The position numbers and the translations under genes are program-made. From the NCBI GenBank assembly GCA_905216145.1, contig CAJMST010000005.1:75020-139019 (forward strand): a stretch of DNA of 64,000 nt. The letters run 5' to 3'. Below the pieces are notes generated by a model, which worked only from the letters and a program-made list of their open reading frames with translations, made no database searches and was not told where the DNA came from. Every line of letters starts with the position of its first letter. The first letter of the stretch is position 1. Source of the stretch: an uncultured bacterium (GTDB taxonomy: Bacteria; Actinomycetota; Coriobacteriia; Coriobacteriales; Coriobacteriaceae). Positions 15,856-23,783 of this stretch are shown here, in pieces.

Positions 15856-16938
15856 TTACCAGATGCTCGGCCAGAGACCAAGCGGGCCAGCGCCCAGGAT
15901 GCCGAGGACGAAGAGCAGCAGAATGCCCTTGGTCGGGGTCCAGCTGTGCTTAGCGAACATGTAGTAAAGCAGCAGCGTAAGCATAAGCGGGACGAGCTTC
16001 GGGACGATGGTGTTGAGGGTGTCGGCAACAGAGAAGTTGACCGGATCCTCGGTAACGGTGCCGTAGGTAACGGACTCCATGCCGTTGCCCAGATCGGTGA
16101 CGCCGCACTCGACAGCGTTGCCGTCGGCATCGGAGGCGGTGAGGGCGTTGCCGTCCTCATCGGTCATGGCGATGGTACCGGCCTCAGCGGTCTCGGTATC
16201 GATGCCCTCCATACCGGTGAAGTTCTCGGCCTCCTTCTCGGAGACGATCACGGTAGTAGCGGAGAGGCCACGGGTGGTGCCGTTGGGGATCTGGAGGTTG
16301 ATCTGGGTGCCACCCATGGTGACGACCAGGCAACCGACGACGAAGACGCCCATGATGGAAGCGGCACGCGTGAAGGCCTGCATGTTGGCAGTCAGAGCGT
16401 CAATAGCGCTGGTGCCAAGCTTGTAGGACCAGTTCATGAGCCAGAAGCGCAGAGCGAACTGGACGACGTTGAAGATCACCAGGAAGATGATCGGTGCAGC
16501 GGCGTTGCCGTTGATGGCCATGTTGGAGGTGATGCCGGCCGTGATAGGCACGAGCGTCAGCCAGAACAGGGCGTCACCGATACCACCGAGCGGGCCCATT
16601 GCGGCGACGCGGACGGCGCGGATCGTGGGGATGTCAACCTTGTTCTGCTCGAGCGAAAGCACGATGCCCATAACAAAGGTGACGAGGAACGGGTGGGTGT
16701 TGAAGAACTCCAGGTTGTGGCTCATGGAAGCCGCGAGGTCGTTCTTGTTGGTGTGGATCTTCTCCAGACCGGGGATGATGGAGTAGAGCCAGCCAGCGGC
16801 CTGCATACGCTCGTAGTTGAACGAGGCCTGCAGGAAGCAGGAGCGCCAAGCCATCTTGTTGAGGGTCTTCTGGTCGAGCTGCGGAGCAGGAGTGAGATCC
16901 TCGTAGTGCTCCGGGATCACATACTCATTAGATGCCAT
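15856..16938 (-). CDS. PTS mannose/GalNAc-family EIID with a large insertion
   Basis: EIID pairs with EIIC to form the membrane channel. Family features include the LDQKTLNKMAWRSCFLQASF start, GPLGGIGDALFW and, at the end, a hydrophobic segment around residues 312-355. The 360 residues are longer than the usual 270-300 because of about 80 acidic residues (roughly 220-300, rich in Asp, Glu, Thr, Gly) inserted between predicted membrane segments. The ATG at 16938 overlaps the EIIC stop by 11 bp and has GGAGG upstream, indicating coupling. Confidence 0.9.
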   Translation of the reverse strand: MASNEYVIPEHYEDLTPAPQLDQKTLNKMAWRSCFLQASFNYERMQAAGWLYSIIPGLEKIHTNKNDLAASMSHNLEFFNTHPFLVTFVMGIVLSLEQNKVDIPTIRAVRVAAMGPLGGIGDALFWLTLVPITAGITSNMAINGNAAAPIIFLVIFNVVQFALRFWLMNWSYKLGTSAIDALTANMQAFTRAASIMGVFVVGCLVVTMGGTQINLQIPNGTTRGLSATTVIVSEKEAENFTGMEGIDTETAEAGTIAMTDEDGNALTASDADGNAVECGVTDLGNGMESVTYGTVTEDPVNFSVADTLNTIVPKLVPLMLTLLLYYMFAKHSWTPTKGILLLFVLGILGAGPLGLWPSIW

Positions 16939-17728
16939 CTTCGAAGTCACCTCCGTCAGAAACAGCTGCACCCTTCAGCTCGGTCTGCTGCTGGAAGTCC
17001 CAGAAAGCGATGCCGAAGCCGATGAGAGCGAGGATGAGCAGAGCAGGGGTTGCCAGCGAATCGTTGGCAACGGTGATGAGCGCGAGGCCAAAGCCCATGA
17101 GGAAGAAGCCCCACATATCGCGGTTCATCATTACCTTGAGCAGGACGGCGAAGCCGACGAAGCGCATCATGCCGCCAGCAGCGGAGAGACCGGTCTGCAG
17201 CCAGGTCGGGATGGCGGAAGCGATGGTCTGACCGATGGTAGCGCCAGCGATGAAGAACAGGGTGACGACGACAGCGAAGATCAGGCCGAGCAGAGCCATG
17301 GCGAAGTAGTTCAGACGCTCGATACCCTTGGTGTCAGCGTTGTGAGCCATGTTGTCCGCGGAGGACATGAGCGGCGACATAAGCGTGAAGACCAGGGTAA
17401 CGCCGAGCTGACCAAGCAGAGCGAACGGAATGGCAAGGCCGACTGCCGCGTTGGGCTCGAGGCCCGTAGCAATAGCGAGAATGGCTGCCATGATGCCGCC
17501 GATAACAGCGTTAGGCGGCTGAGCACCTCCGATCGGCATGTTGCCGATCGTCATGAGCTGATAAGTACCACCCACGAGAAGACCGGTGTTGAGGTCGCCA
17601 AGGATAAGACCGATGACGGCGCCGGTGACGATGGGCTGATAGAGAGACTCGAGGAAGTTAAACTGGTCGATTGCCGCGACGAACGTGACGATGAAGACCA
17701 GAGCGACCTGGAAGATCGTGTATTCCAT
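16928..17728 (-). CDS. PTS mannose/GalNAc-family EIIC
   Basis: The 266-residue multi-helix protein begins MEYTIFQVALVFIVTFVAAID and contains the EIIC motif GGTYQLMTIGNMPIGGAQPPN. It forms the sugar channel with EIID. The gene lies between EIIB (90 bp upstream) and EIID (overlapping), the standard order. Confidence 0.93.
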   Translation of the reverse strand: MEYTIFQVALVFIVTFVAAIDQFNFLESLYQPIVTGAVIGLILGDLNTGLLVGGTYQLMTIGNMPIGGAQPPNAVIGGIMAAILAIATGLEPNAAVGLAIPFALLGQLGVTLVFTLMSPLMSSADNMAHNADTKGIERLNYFAMALLGLIFAVVVTLFFIAGATIGQTIASAIPTWLQTGLSAAGGMMRFVGFAVLLKVMMNRDMWGFFLMGFGLALITVANDSLATPALLILALIGFGIAFWDFQQQTELKGAAVSDGGDFEDGI

Positions 17729-17818
17729 CTTGCTCCTCCTTTCAAAATGTATGTACGCACTTTGGATTTCACGTACAGAATGTCAGGGTTTCACTCCCGA
17801 CAACGTGGATCACGAGGA

Positions 17819-18301
17819 TTACGAGAAGAGCTTGCTCGTGTCCTCAACAGGCGTGCTCGGAACGCGCCTGATCTCCAACTCCACCCCCAATTCCTGCAGC
17901 TCTTTAAACGCAGCGACATCCTCGTCGTTAACTGCGACGGAGGTGGCGACTTGGCGCTTTCCTTCCGACATGTGCATGTTGCCGATGTTTACCTTCTTTA
18001 TAGGCACACCGCCCTTGACGAGCGTAAGCACGTCTTCCGGTGTTTCGGCCACGATGAAGATCTTCTGGCGCGGGCTCGCCTTGCCGATGACGTCGATGGT
18101 CTTCTGCAGGGAGAAGAAACGCGTAGCGACGCCGGTGGGAGCGGCCATCTTCATGAGGTTCTGGCGCATGGTGTTGGTCGACACGTCGTCGTTGGCGACG
18201 AGGATGAGGTTGGAACCCAGGGTGGAGTTCCACTGGGTAGCGACCTGACCATGGACCAGTCGGTTATCGATGCGGGTAAGAAGAATGTTGGGTTCTGCCA
18301 T
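17819..18301 (-). CDS. PTS mannose/GalNAc-family EIIB
   Basis: The 160-residue cytoplasmic phosphocarrier has the active-site segment RLVHGQV with His17, which accepts phosphate from EIIA and passes it to the sugar. It is the functional paralogue of the orphan EIIB at 8093. It is co-directional with YajC (36 bp upstream) and EIIC downstream. Confidence 0.94.
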   Translation of the reverse strand: MAEPNILLTRIDNRLVHGQVATQWNSTLGSNLILVANDDVSTNTMRQNLMKMAAPTGVATRFFSLQKTIDVIGKASPRQKIFIVAETPEDVLTLVKGGVPIKKVNIGNMHMSEGKRQVATSVAVNDEDVAAFKELQELGVELEIRRVPSTPVEDTSKLFS

Positions 18302-18337
18302 GTTGATCAGCTTCCTTTCGTTATTTGCTGACGACAG

Positions 18338-18619
18338 TTACTTGATCTCCTGAATCGCGTAACGCGAAACATCTACGACGGCACCGGATCGGACTTTGAT
18401 CTGGACCTTTTCGCCTTCGATGCCCTTGACGGTTCCGTAGATACCGCCGGCGAAAAGAACCTCCTGACCCGGCTTGAGCTCGGTGTGCAGCTCCTTGAAG
18501 TACTTCTGCTTCTTCTTCATGTTGATTTGCGACCAGATGGTGTAAATCAAGCCCATGATGACAAGCAGGCCCAAAAGAGCGACCGAGGAGCTCAAGACGC
18601 TGGCTCCGAAATCGGCCAT
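18338..18619 (-). CDS. yajC: YajC-like small membrane protein inside the PTS operon
   Basis: The 93-residue protein has one N-terminal membrane helix (about residues 7-30) and a cytoplasmic part with FKELHTELKPGQEVLFAGGIYG, the YajC core. YajC normally accompanies SecDF in the translocase. Here its start overlaps the EIIA stop by one base and it precedes EIIB, so it is translated as a PTS operon member. It may help assemble or stabilise the EIIC/EIID complex; that role is inference. Confidence 0.88.
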   Translation of the reverse strand: MADFGASVLSSSVALLGLLVIMGLIYTIWSQINMKKKQKYFKELHTELKPGQEVLFAGGIYGTVKGIEGEKVQIKVRSGAVVDVSRYAIQEIK

Positions 18620-19062
18620 TAGATGCCATCCTCGTCGCCGAAGACATCCTCTTCCTCGGCTCCAGCAACAGAAGCGACCGTCTGGGCGGTAATGCCCGTC
18701 TGGCCAACGGTCACTGCCTGCTCACCAAGCTCGGCGAGCGTGGCATTGCCGCGGAGGAACAGAAGCTCAATAACCATGGGAAGGTTGGTGCCAGTCAGAA
18801 CCTCGACGTTGTCGACATCCTGGGCAATCATCATCGACTGGTTGAACGGGGTGCCGCCGAGCAGGTCGGTAAAGACGAGCACGCCATCGCACTCCTCGCG
18901 CATGGCGGTAATAGCGGCGCGGAGATCCTCACCGTAGGAAGCAGCCTGGTCGCCCTCGAAAGGAACGACGGTAAAAGCGGGCTGGTCGCCGGCAACCATA
19001 GCGATAGCGCTTGCAAGGCCGGGTGCGAACTGTCCATGACCGGTAAGAATAAAGCCAACCAT
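18619..19062 (-). CDS. PTS mannose/GalNAc-family EIIA
   Basis: The 147-residue protein starts MVGFILTGHGQFAPG with the phosphorylated His9 in the family's TGHG motif, followed by FTDLLGGTPFN. It takes phosphate from HPr and donates it to EIIB. It is the first gene of a five-gene operon (IIA, YajC, IIB, IIC, IID) downstream of a 700-bp regulatory region. Confidence 0.94.
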   Translation of the reverse strand: MVGFILTGHGQFAPGLASAIAMVAGDQPAFTVVPFEGDQAASYGEDLRAAITAMREECDGVLVFTDLLGGTPFNQSMMIAQDVDNVEVLTGTNLPMVIELLFLRGNATLAELGEQAVTVGQTGITAQTVASVAGAEEEDVFGDEDGI

Positions 19063-19177
19063 TCAAATTTCCCTTCCGAAGGTGTGTACGATCTGAGTCC
19101 GATGATTTTCGGAAGCCAGCGGGCAATCGCCCTTAAAGCTTCTTGGAAAGCGTTCTTTAAAGACCAGTGGTTTCTCA

Positions 19178-19193
19178 ACTGGTAGTAACCACG
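19178..19193. promoter_or_regulatory. DasR/NagR-like operator upstream of the PTS operon
   Basis: ACTGGTAGTAACCACG shares 13 consecutive bases (CTGGTAGTAACCA) with the agaS operator. It lies about 115 bp upstream of the EIIA start. A possible TATAGT on the minus strand (19210-19215) would place it just downstream of transcription start, where binding could block elongation. Confidence 0.65.
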
Positions 19194-19264
19194 TGACGTG
19201 TTGTTGCCACTATATCACCACAGAAGAGGTCGCTTTCGTTGATTCATACGGTAAAACGTTTTTG

Positions 19265-19300
19265 CACCGCTCACGGTGATAAATCGACCGTTTACCGGTC
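19265..19300. promoter_or_regulatory. Two degenerate copies of the ACCGTTCACCG motif
   Basis: CACCGCTCACGGTG (19265-19278) and GACCGTTTACCGGTC (19286-19300) are short palindromes related to the 11-mer at 19505-19515. The second has one mismatch to it and the first has two. They may be weaker sites for the same unknown regulator. Confidence 0.4.
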
Positions 19301-19329
19301 GTTAATACTTCTACCTGCGGTTTTGAAAC

Positions 19330-19341
19330 CGTTTCGAAACG
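19330..19341. promoter_or_regulatory. Perfect palindrome CGTTTCGAAACG
   Basis: The 12-bp palindrome lies in the 19063-19763 regulatory region and resembles LacI-family operators in general form. No regulator of that family is encoded nearby, so its use is unknown. Confidence 0.3.
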
Positions 19342-19458
19342 CTTTGGCAAAAAATCGGAACTCTTTTCGTGTCAATACAACGCAGGGCGGCTAAAAATAG
19401 CGTAAAGAAAAATTGCAGGTCATTGTGAAGATATGTGAATTGGTCTTTTTGACTTAAT

Positions 19459-19474
19459 ACCAGTTAGAACCAGT
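19459..19474. promoter_or_regulatory. Degenerate DasR-like site
   Basis: On the minus strand this reads ACTGGTTCTAACTGGT: two ACTGGT hexamers with the same 4-bp spacing as the operators, but as a direct rather than inverted repeat. It may be an auxiliary site. Confidence 0.35.
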
Positions 19475-19485
19475 TTTGAGATTAT

Positions 19486-19515
19486 CGGTGAACGGTAGTT
19501 TTCGACCGTTCACCG
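19486..19515. promoter_or_regulatory. Perfect inverted repeat CGGTGAACGGT / ACCGTTCACCG
   Basis: Arms of 11 bp (19486-19496 and 19505-19515) flank 8 bp. The identical 11-mers are spaced 65 bp apart at 3589-3675 in front of the other PTS locus. No other gene shares this region except the divergent DUF2975 gene at 19764, so it most likely belongs to PTS control. Confidence 0.6.
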
Positions 19516-19700
19516 GTTACTTGCAATCGTTTGCAGTTGTTTTCCCTGATGAATTAGGGGAACCCGATGGAGCGCTTGCGCGATCACGGGAAGTTTTGGC
19601 ATTTGTCCTCATCCCCCGAACGCCAACTCCGGCACCCAAAATGGGCTAATAGCTCACGCTAATCGTTTTCAATCATTACTTACTCAGTATCCGTAATTAT

Positions 19701-19740
19701 TTATCGTTTATCGTTAATTCTGATATGATACAAGTATCAT
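19701..19740 (+). promoter_or_regulatory. Promoter and candidate operators of the DUF2975-XRE pair
   Basis: Tandem TTATCGT TTATCGT (19701-19714) overlaps a -35-like element placed 17 bp before TATGAT (19724-19729). The near-palindrome ATGATACAAGTATCAT (19725-19740) covers the -10 and start region. Both arrangements suit autoregulation by the small XRE protein. Confidence 0.5.
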
Positions 19741-19763
19741 CCGAATCGCCGATTGGAGGGGTT

Positions 19764-20402
19764 ATGGCCCATCGAAACGCATCTATATCGAATGAAACCA
19801 TCAGCCGCGAACAGACGATAGCCAAACTGAGGAAGCTCGCTCGCATCTGCAAATGGGCCACGATCTGCATCACCACCGCGCTCGCTCTGGGACTCCTCGC
19901 AGTCATTGCGATTGACCTTCTACTCATATTGCCTGGCCTCTCCCAAGGGTCGTGTCTCCAATCCGTAGAACTTCAAGCCGGCGAAGGACCGTGCCTCGCT
20001 ATCGTCGGTACTAATGCACAGGCCCCACTTATGCTCGTCGCACACGATGGTCACACTGCCATAGGGAGTCTCTTGATGACATGCCTCGCGCTCACCATCG
20101 CGCTAAGCGTGCGCAGGCTTTTCTTCAACATTGAGAAGGAAGGTAGGCCCTTTGACCTTGAATGCAACCACACACTTCGTCGAGTAGGACATTTATTCCT
20201 TATCGGCGGCGCTGCCGTGAGGCTTCTTGGTGCCGTAATCACGGGAATGATACTCTCAGGATTTGGCGGCAGCTTTACGGATGCGTTCGCCGGCCAGTTA
20301 TTCGAGCCCTCCATGCTCTTTGCAGGCCTGATTATTTGCCTGATTGCCAGCATCTTCCGCTACGGGTATATCCTGCAAAAACAAGATGACGAGTTGCTCT
20401 AG
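19764..20402 (+). CDS. DUF2975-type membrane protein
   Basis: Start 19764 has GGAGGG immediately upstream and gives 212 residues; the open frame begins at 19725. Four hydrophobic segments are visible (about residues 40-62, near 110-125, 145-165 and 180-200), typical of the DUF2975 family. In many bacteria such proteins are encoded directly before a short XRE regulator, as here (10-bp gap). The biochemical role is unknown. Confidence 0.78.
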   Translation: MAHRNASISNETISREQTIAKLRKLARICKWATICITTALALGLLAVIAIDLLLILPGLSQGSCLQSVELQAGEGPCLAIVGTNAQAPLMLVAHDGHTAIGSLLMTCLALTIALSVRRLFFNIEKEGRPFDLECNHTLRRVGHLFLIGGAAVRLLGAVITGMILSGFGGSFTDAFAGQLFEPSMLFAGLIICLIASIFRYGYILQKQDDELL

Positions 20403-20411
20403 GGGGAATCC

Positions 20412-20651
20412 ATGATTATTCTGCGGCTTGACCGCATGCTCGCCGAACGCAAGATCTCATCCAAAGAGCTTGCGGAACGCGTGGGCATCTCCCAGGTCAA
20501 TATGTCACGCATTAAGACAGGCAAGGTTTCTGCCATACGTTTTTCAACTCTTGATGCGATATGCCGGGCACTCGACTGCCAACCAGGCGATGTACTGGAA
20601 TATATATCCGACGATGAAGCCGATAGCCTATTTGGACTTAAAGATGAATAG
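20412..20651 (+). CDS. Small XRE-family (YozG-like) regulator
   Basis: The 79-residue protein is almost entirely a Cro/CI helix-turn-helix (ELAERVGISQVNMSRIKTG) ending in the CRALDCQPGDVLEY segment of the YozG type. AGGGGG lies just before the ATG. It is co-transcribed with the DUF2975 gene and probably controls the pair. Confidence 0.88.
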   Translation: MIILRLDRMLAERKISSKELAERVGISQVNMSRIKTGKVSAIRFSTLDAICRALDCQPGDVLEYISDDEADSLFGLKDE

Positions 20652-20684
20652 CCATAATTAAGCCGCCAATCACGCCCTCAACGC

Positions 20685-20725
20685 AAATTGCCCGCCAGAA
20701 CGACTTCCGTACTGGCGGGCAATTT
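20685..20725. terminator. Bidirectional terminator
   Basis: Perfect 14-bp arms AAATTGCCCGCCAG and CTGGCGGGCAATTT surround a 13-nt loop between convergent genes; T-rich sequence follows on the plus strand. Confidence 0.85.
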
Positions 20726-20765
20726 GTTTTCTATCAGCTAGATGCTCGATGAGCCGTGCGACTCT

Positions 20766-21851
20766 TTACGCAAACAGGCCGTAGATGCTGATGTTGGCCT
20801 TGGCGTAGAGGCCGTTAGCATACTCGGTCCACTTGGAGCTGGCGCTCGAAGCCTGCGAGGAATACTGCTGATAAGCAGTGTAGTAGGCAGTCATGGCCTG
20901 CTTGTAGGTGGCGCTATCGGTCGTAAAGGCATCATCGGCAAAGGCCTTGGCATAGGTGCTGTCGGCGTCCTTCCAGGTGCCCTTTGAGCTATCCCACTCA
21001 TCGCCGGCAAGGTTGATGATGTAGTCGGCGTAGTCCTTGCTCGCGGTCTCCTCGTTGCCGTCAGCAGGCTCGGTCGGGGCGGTCGGCATGCTTGCGGAGC
21101 TATCGCCCACCTTCTTCTTGTAGAGCTTCTGCAGCGTCGCTGACTGGCGGACGATCTGCTTGGCCTGATCCTTGGACACGCCATACTGCGTGGCCATGGT
21201 CTTGTAGTCGGAGGTGCCGATGGAATCCTCGGCGTACTGCTTCATTTCCTTGGAAGAGACGGTGATGCCCTCGTCCTCGGCAGCGTCCAGCAGAATCTGG
21301 TTGCGCACGTAGGACAGGATAACGTCGGCAGACGGAGCGGTGTAGTTGCCGTCGTCGTCCTTGACGGTGTCAAGGCTGTACTGGCTCTCGATGGCCTCAC
21401 GCGCGGTGATGTCGCTCTTCTTGCCGTTGTAGCTGTAGCTCGCCACGGTCGAATCGAGCTGATCCTCGGTCAGGGTCGACGAGCCGACACCCTTGCCGCC
21501 AAAACCACCGTTGCCAATAAAGAAGCCGACCACGGCAGCAATCACGACGGCGACCACAAAGGCGGCAATCATCGTCTTCTTGTGCTTGCAAGCGTGGTCG
21601 TCCACGTCGGAGTCGTCGTCCTCGTCCTGCTCCTGGGGCATGAGGTTCTCGTCGGCGGCGTCCGCGGCAATCTGAGCCTCCAGGCGGGCGTCCTCCTCCT
21701 CGGCCGTCGTACCGGCAGCAATGTGCTCGGCAGACGTACCGGCGACCAAGTCGATCTTCTCGTCCTCGTCACCGTCGGGGCCTTCGCCGCGCTCGATGAT
21801 CTGGATGCCGTCGATCTCGTCCTTCTCGTCCTTCTTTTGAATCAGACCCAT
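20766..21851 (-). CDS. Membrane-anchored SurA-like protein with an acidic N-terminal domain
   Basis: The 361-residue protein has a very acidic cytoplasmic N-terminus of about 90 residues, a membrane helix (about 93-113) and an extracytoplasmic part. The outer part includes LSYVRNQILLDAAEDEGITVSSKEMKQYAED, here cited as residues about 180-210, which resembles the SurA/trigger-factor N-terminal chaperone fold. No parvulin catalytic domain is recognisable. The C-terminal 60 residues are rich in Ala, Tyr, Gln and Ser. It is likely a cell-envelope protein-folding or secretion factor, which is inference. Confidence 0.65.
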   Translation of the reverse strand: MGLIQKKDEKDEIDGIQIIERGEGPDGDEDEKIDLVAGTSAEHIAAGTTAEEEDARLEAQIAADAADENLMPQEQDEDDDSDVDDHACKHKKTMIAAFVVAVVIAAVVGFFIGNGGFGGKGVGSSTLTEDQLDSTVASYSYNGKKSDITAREAIESQYSLDTVKDDDGNYTAPSADVILSYVRNQILLDAAEDEGITVSSKEMKQYAEDSIGTSDYKTMATQYGVSKDQAKQIVRQSATLQKLYKKKVGDSSASMPTAPTEPADGNEETASKDYADYIINLAGDEWDSSKGTWKDADSTYAKAFADDAFTTDSATYKQAMTAYYTAYQQYSSQASSASSKWTEYANGLYAKANISIYGLFA

Positions 21852-21889
21852 ATCAGTTACTCCTTGTTAGGAAACATAGTCCTCAATAG

Positions 21890-21918
21890 AATACGCCCGA
21901 CAGAGCGCCGGGCGTATT
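21890..21918. terminator. Hairpin between the IDH-like and SurA-like genes
   Basis: AATACGCCCG (21890-21899) and CGGGCGTATT (21909-21918) are perfect 10-bp arms. Neither side has a strong T-run, so termination of the 21978-23063 transcript is only likely. Confidence 0.5.
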
Positions 21919-21977
21919 GATTCTTAGGTTATACGCAAACACTTAAGTACTATTTAGGCGTTTGCAGACTGCATGTC

Positions 21978-23063
21978 TTAGGCCAGGTGTGCGATAACGG
22001 CATCGGCAAAGGTCTGCGTACCCACCGCGCCCTCGACAGAACCGGTCTGGGCACGACGTACGTCGCCGGTAACTTGCTTACCCTCGTCGAGCGTGGCAGA
22101 CACGGCGGCGCGGATACGATTGGCCGCATCATTCTCGCCCAGATGATCGAGCATCATAGCCGCAGACAGGATCTCGGCCGTGGGGTTGGCGATATCCTGG
22201 CCCGCGATATCGGGCGCGGAGCCGTGCGTTGCCTCAAAGATGGCGCAGTCGGCACCGATGTTGGAACCCGGGGCCATGCCCAAGCCACCCACCAGGCCAG
22301 CACACAGGTCGCTGACGATATCGCCGTACAGGTTGGGCAGCACCAGGACATCGAAGTCGTTGGGGTTTTGGACCAGACCCATGCAGGTGGCGTCGACGAT
22401 CTTGTCGTTGAACTCGATATCGGGATAGTTGGAGGCCACCTCGCGCGCCACGCGCAGGAACAGGCCGTCGGTCGCCTTCATGATGTTGGCCTTGTGCACG
22501 GCCGTCACCTTTTTGCGGCCGTAGCGGCGGGCATACTCAAAGGCATACTCCACAATGCGGCGGCTCTTGACGATAGAGATCGGCTTGATCGAGATCGCGG
22601 AATCGGCAGCGAAGGTCTTTTGACCCGAACGCTCGACAAGCTGCGAGAGCTCCTCGACCTCGGTAGCGCCCTCATCGAACTCGATACCGGCGTAGAGATC
22701 CTCGGTGTTCTCGCGCACGATTACCAGGTCGACATCGCGGAAGCGCGAGCCGTCGCCCGGCTGCGACAGGCAGGGGCGCACGCAGGCGTACAGGTCGAAG
22801 TGCTTTCGTAGGGCAACGTTGACGCTGCGGAAGCCCGTGCCGACCGGCGTGGTGATGGGGCCCTTGATGGCAACCTTGGTCTCGGCGACCGCATCGAGTA
22901 CGTGTTGGGGCAGCGGCGTGCCAAACTCGTCCATGACGCCGGCACCGGCCTCCTGGACGTTCCAGTTGATCTGGACACCGGTGGCCTCGACCACGCGGCG
23001 CATGGCCTGCGTAATCTCGGGACCGATACCGTCACCGGGAATCAGGACTACATCGTGCGCCAT
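21978..23063 (-). CDS. Isocitrate/isopropylmalate dehydrogenase family protein, NAD-type
   Basis: The 361-residue enzyme begins with IPGDGIGPEI, has the phosphate-binding arginine segment VRPCLSQPGDGSRF, the motif VIVRENTEDLYAGIE, the catalytic Lys in KANIMK, and NLYGDIVSDL with metal-binding Asp residues. The pattern is closest to NAD-dependent isocitrate dehydrogenase (decarboxylation to 2-oxoglutarate); homoisocitrate or isopropylmalate dehydrogenase remain possible. No other TCA or leucine genes are adjacent. Two small proteins follow upstream on the same strand. Confidence 0.85.
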   Translation of the reverse strand: MAHDVVLIPGDGIGPEITQAMRRVVEATGVQINWNVQEAGAGVMDEFGTPLPQHVLDAVAETKVAIKGPITTPVGTGFRSVNVALRKHFDLYACVRPCLSQPGDGSRFRDVDLVIVRENTEDLYAGIEFDEGATEVEELSQLVERSGQKTFAADSAISIKPISIVKSRRIVEYAFEYARRYGRKKVTAVHKANIMKATDGLFLRVAREVASNYPDIEFNDKIVDATCMGLVQNPNDFDVLVLPNLYGDIVSDLCAGLVGGLGMAPGSNIGADCAIFEATHGSAPDIAGQDIANPTAEILSAAMMLDHLGENDAANRIRAAVSATLDEGKQVTGDVRRAQTGSVEGAVGTQTFADAVIAHLA

Positions 23064-23069
23064 AATCTG

Positions 23070-23768
23070 TTACTCCTCGTCTTCGGCGGCCTCAGATTTT
23101 TTAACGCTAGCACGCTTCTTCTTTTTGGAGAGATCCAGGCCAAAACGTTTAACAAGCATTTCGCAAATCTCACTCGAACGGGCTTTGAGATAGCTGCCCT
23201 TGCCGTTCTCGGCATCGAACTTAAGGCGCAGCGCGAGCTTCTCGGCGACCTCGGCGTCGATCTCGCCCTGGCTAAACTCGTACAGGCAACCGAGCATGTC
23301 GCGATACTCGAGGTCGCCGTGGTAGCACTGGATGGCCTCGTCCAGAATTGGCCAAGCCTCGCGCGAACGCTCGACGCTCGTGGCGCCCCACACGCACAGC
23401 AGGCGGAAGGCGGCATAGCGCAGCGTGGAGGAAATCTCGTCGAACAGCGCGGTCTCGGCACCCTCAAAGGCATCGCCCAGCTGCTCGGGGCAGGTGGTGG
23501 CGAGCGCCGCCAGGGCATCGAGGGCCTCCCAGCGGGTCTGAGCCTCGGGGCGATCGAGTGCCTCGATCAGCGCGGGCACGCAGGGCACGACGCGCTGCGG
23601 GTCTCGCTCGGCCAGCAGATGCAGCACGCGGGCGGCAAACTGGCGGATGCGGCGCGTGGGGCAGCCGAGCTCCTTGACCAGGCGGTCGACGGCGTTCTCG
23701 TTCTCCTCTGCCAGCTGAAGCTGTGCCAGCTCCTCGTCGGTGAGCTGTTCTTCCTTGTTTTCTGCCAT
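23070..23768 (-). CDS. HEAT-repeat-like protein, function unknown
   Basis: The 232-residue acidic protein has repeated helical units such as RQFAARVLHLLAERD and TRWEALDALAALATT that resemble HEAT repeats, and a Lys-rich segment (KKKKRASVKK) near the C-terminus. It has no signal or membrane segment. It lies 6 bp upstream of the dehydrogenase gene, so they are likely co-transcribed. It is probably a protein-binding scaffold. Confidence 0.65.
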   Translation of the reverse strand: MAENKEEQLTDEELAQLQLAEENENAVDRLVKELGCPTRRIRQFAARVLHLLAERDPQRVVPCVPALIEALDRPEAQTRWEALDALAALATTCPEQLGDAFEGAETALFDEISSTLRYAAFRLLCVWGATSVERSREAWPILDEAIQCYHGDLEYRDMLGCLYEFSQGEIDAEVAEKLALRLKFDAENGKGSYLKARSSEICEMLVKRFGLDLSKKKKRASVKKSEAAEDEE

Positions 23769-23783
23769 AGTTACCTCTTCTTA

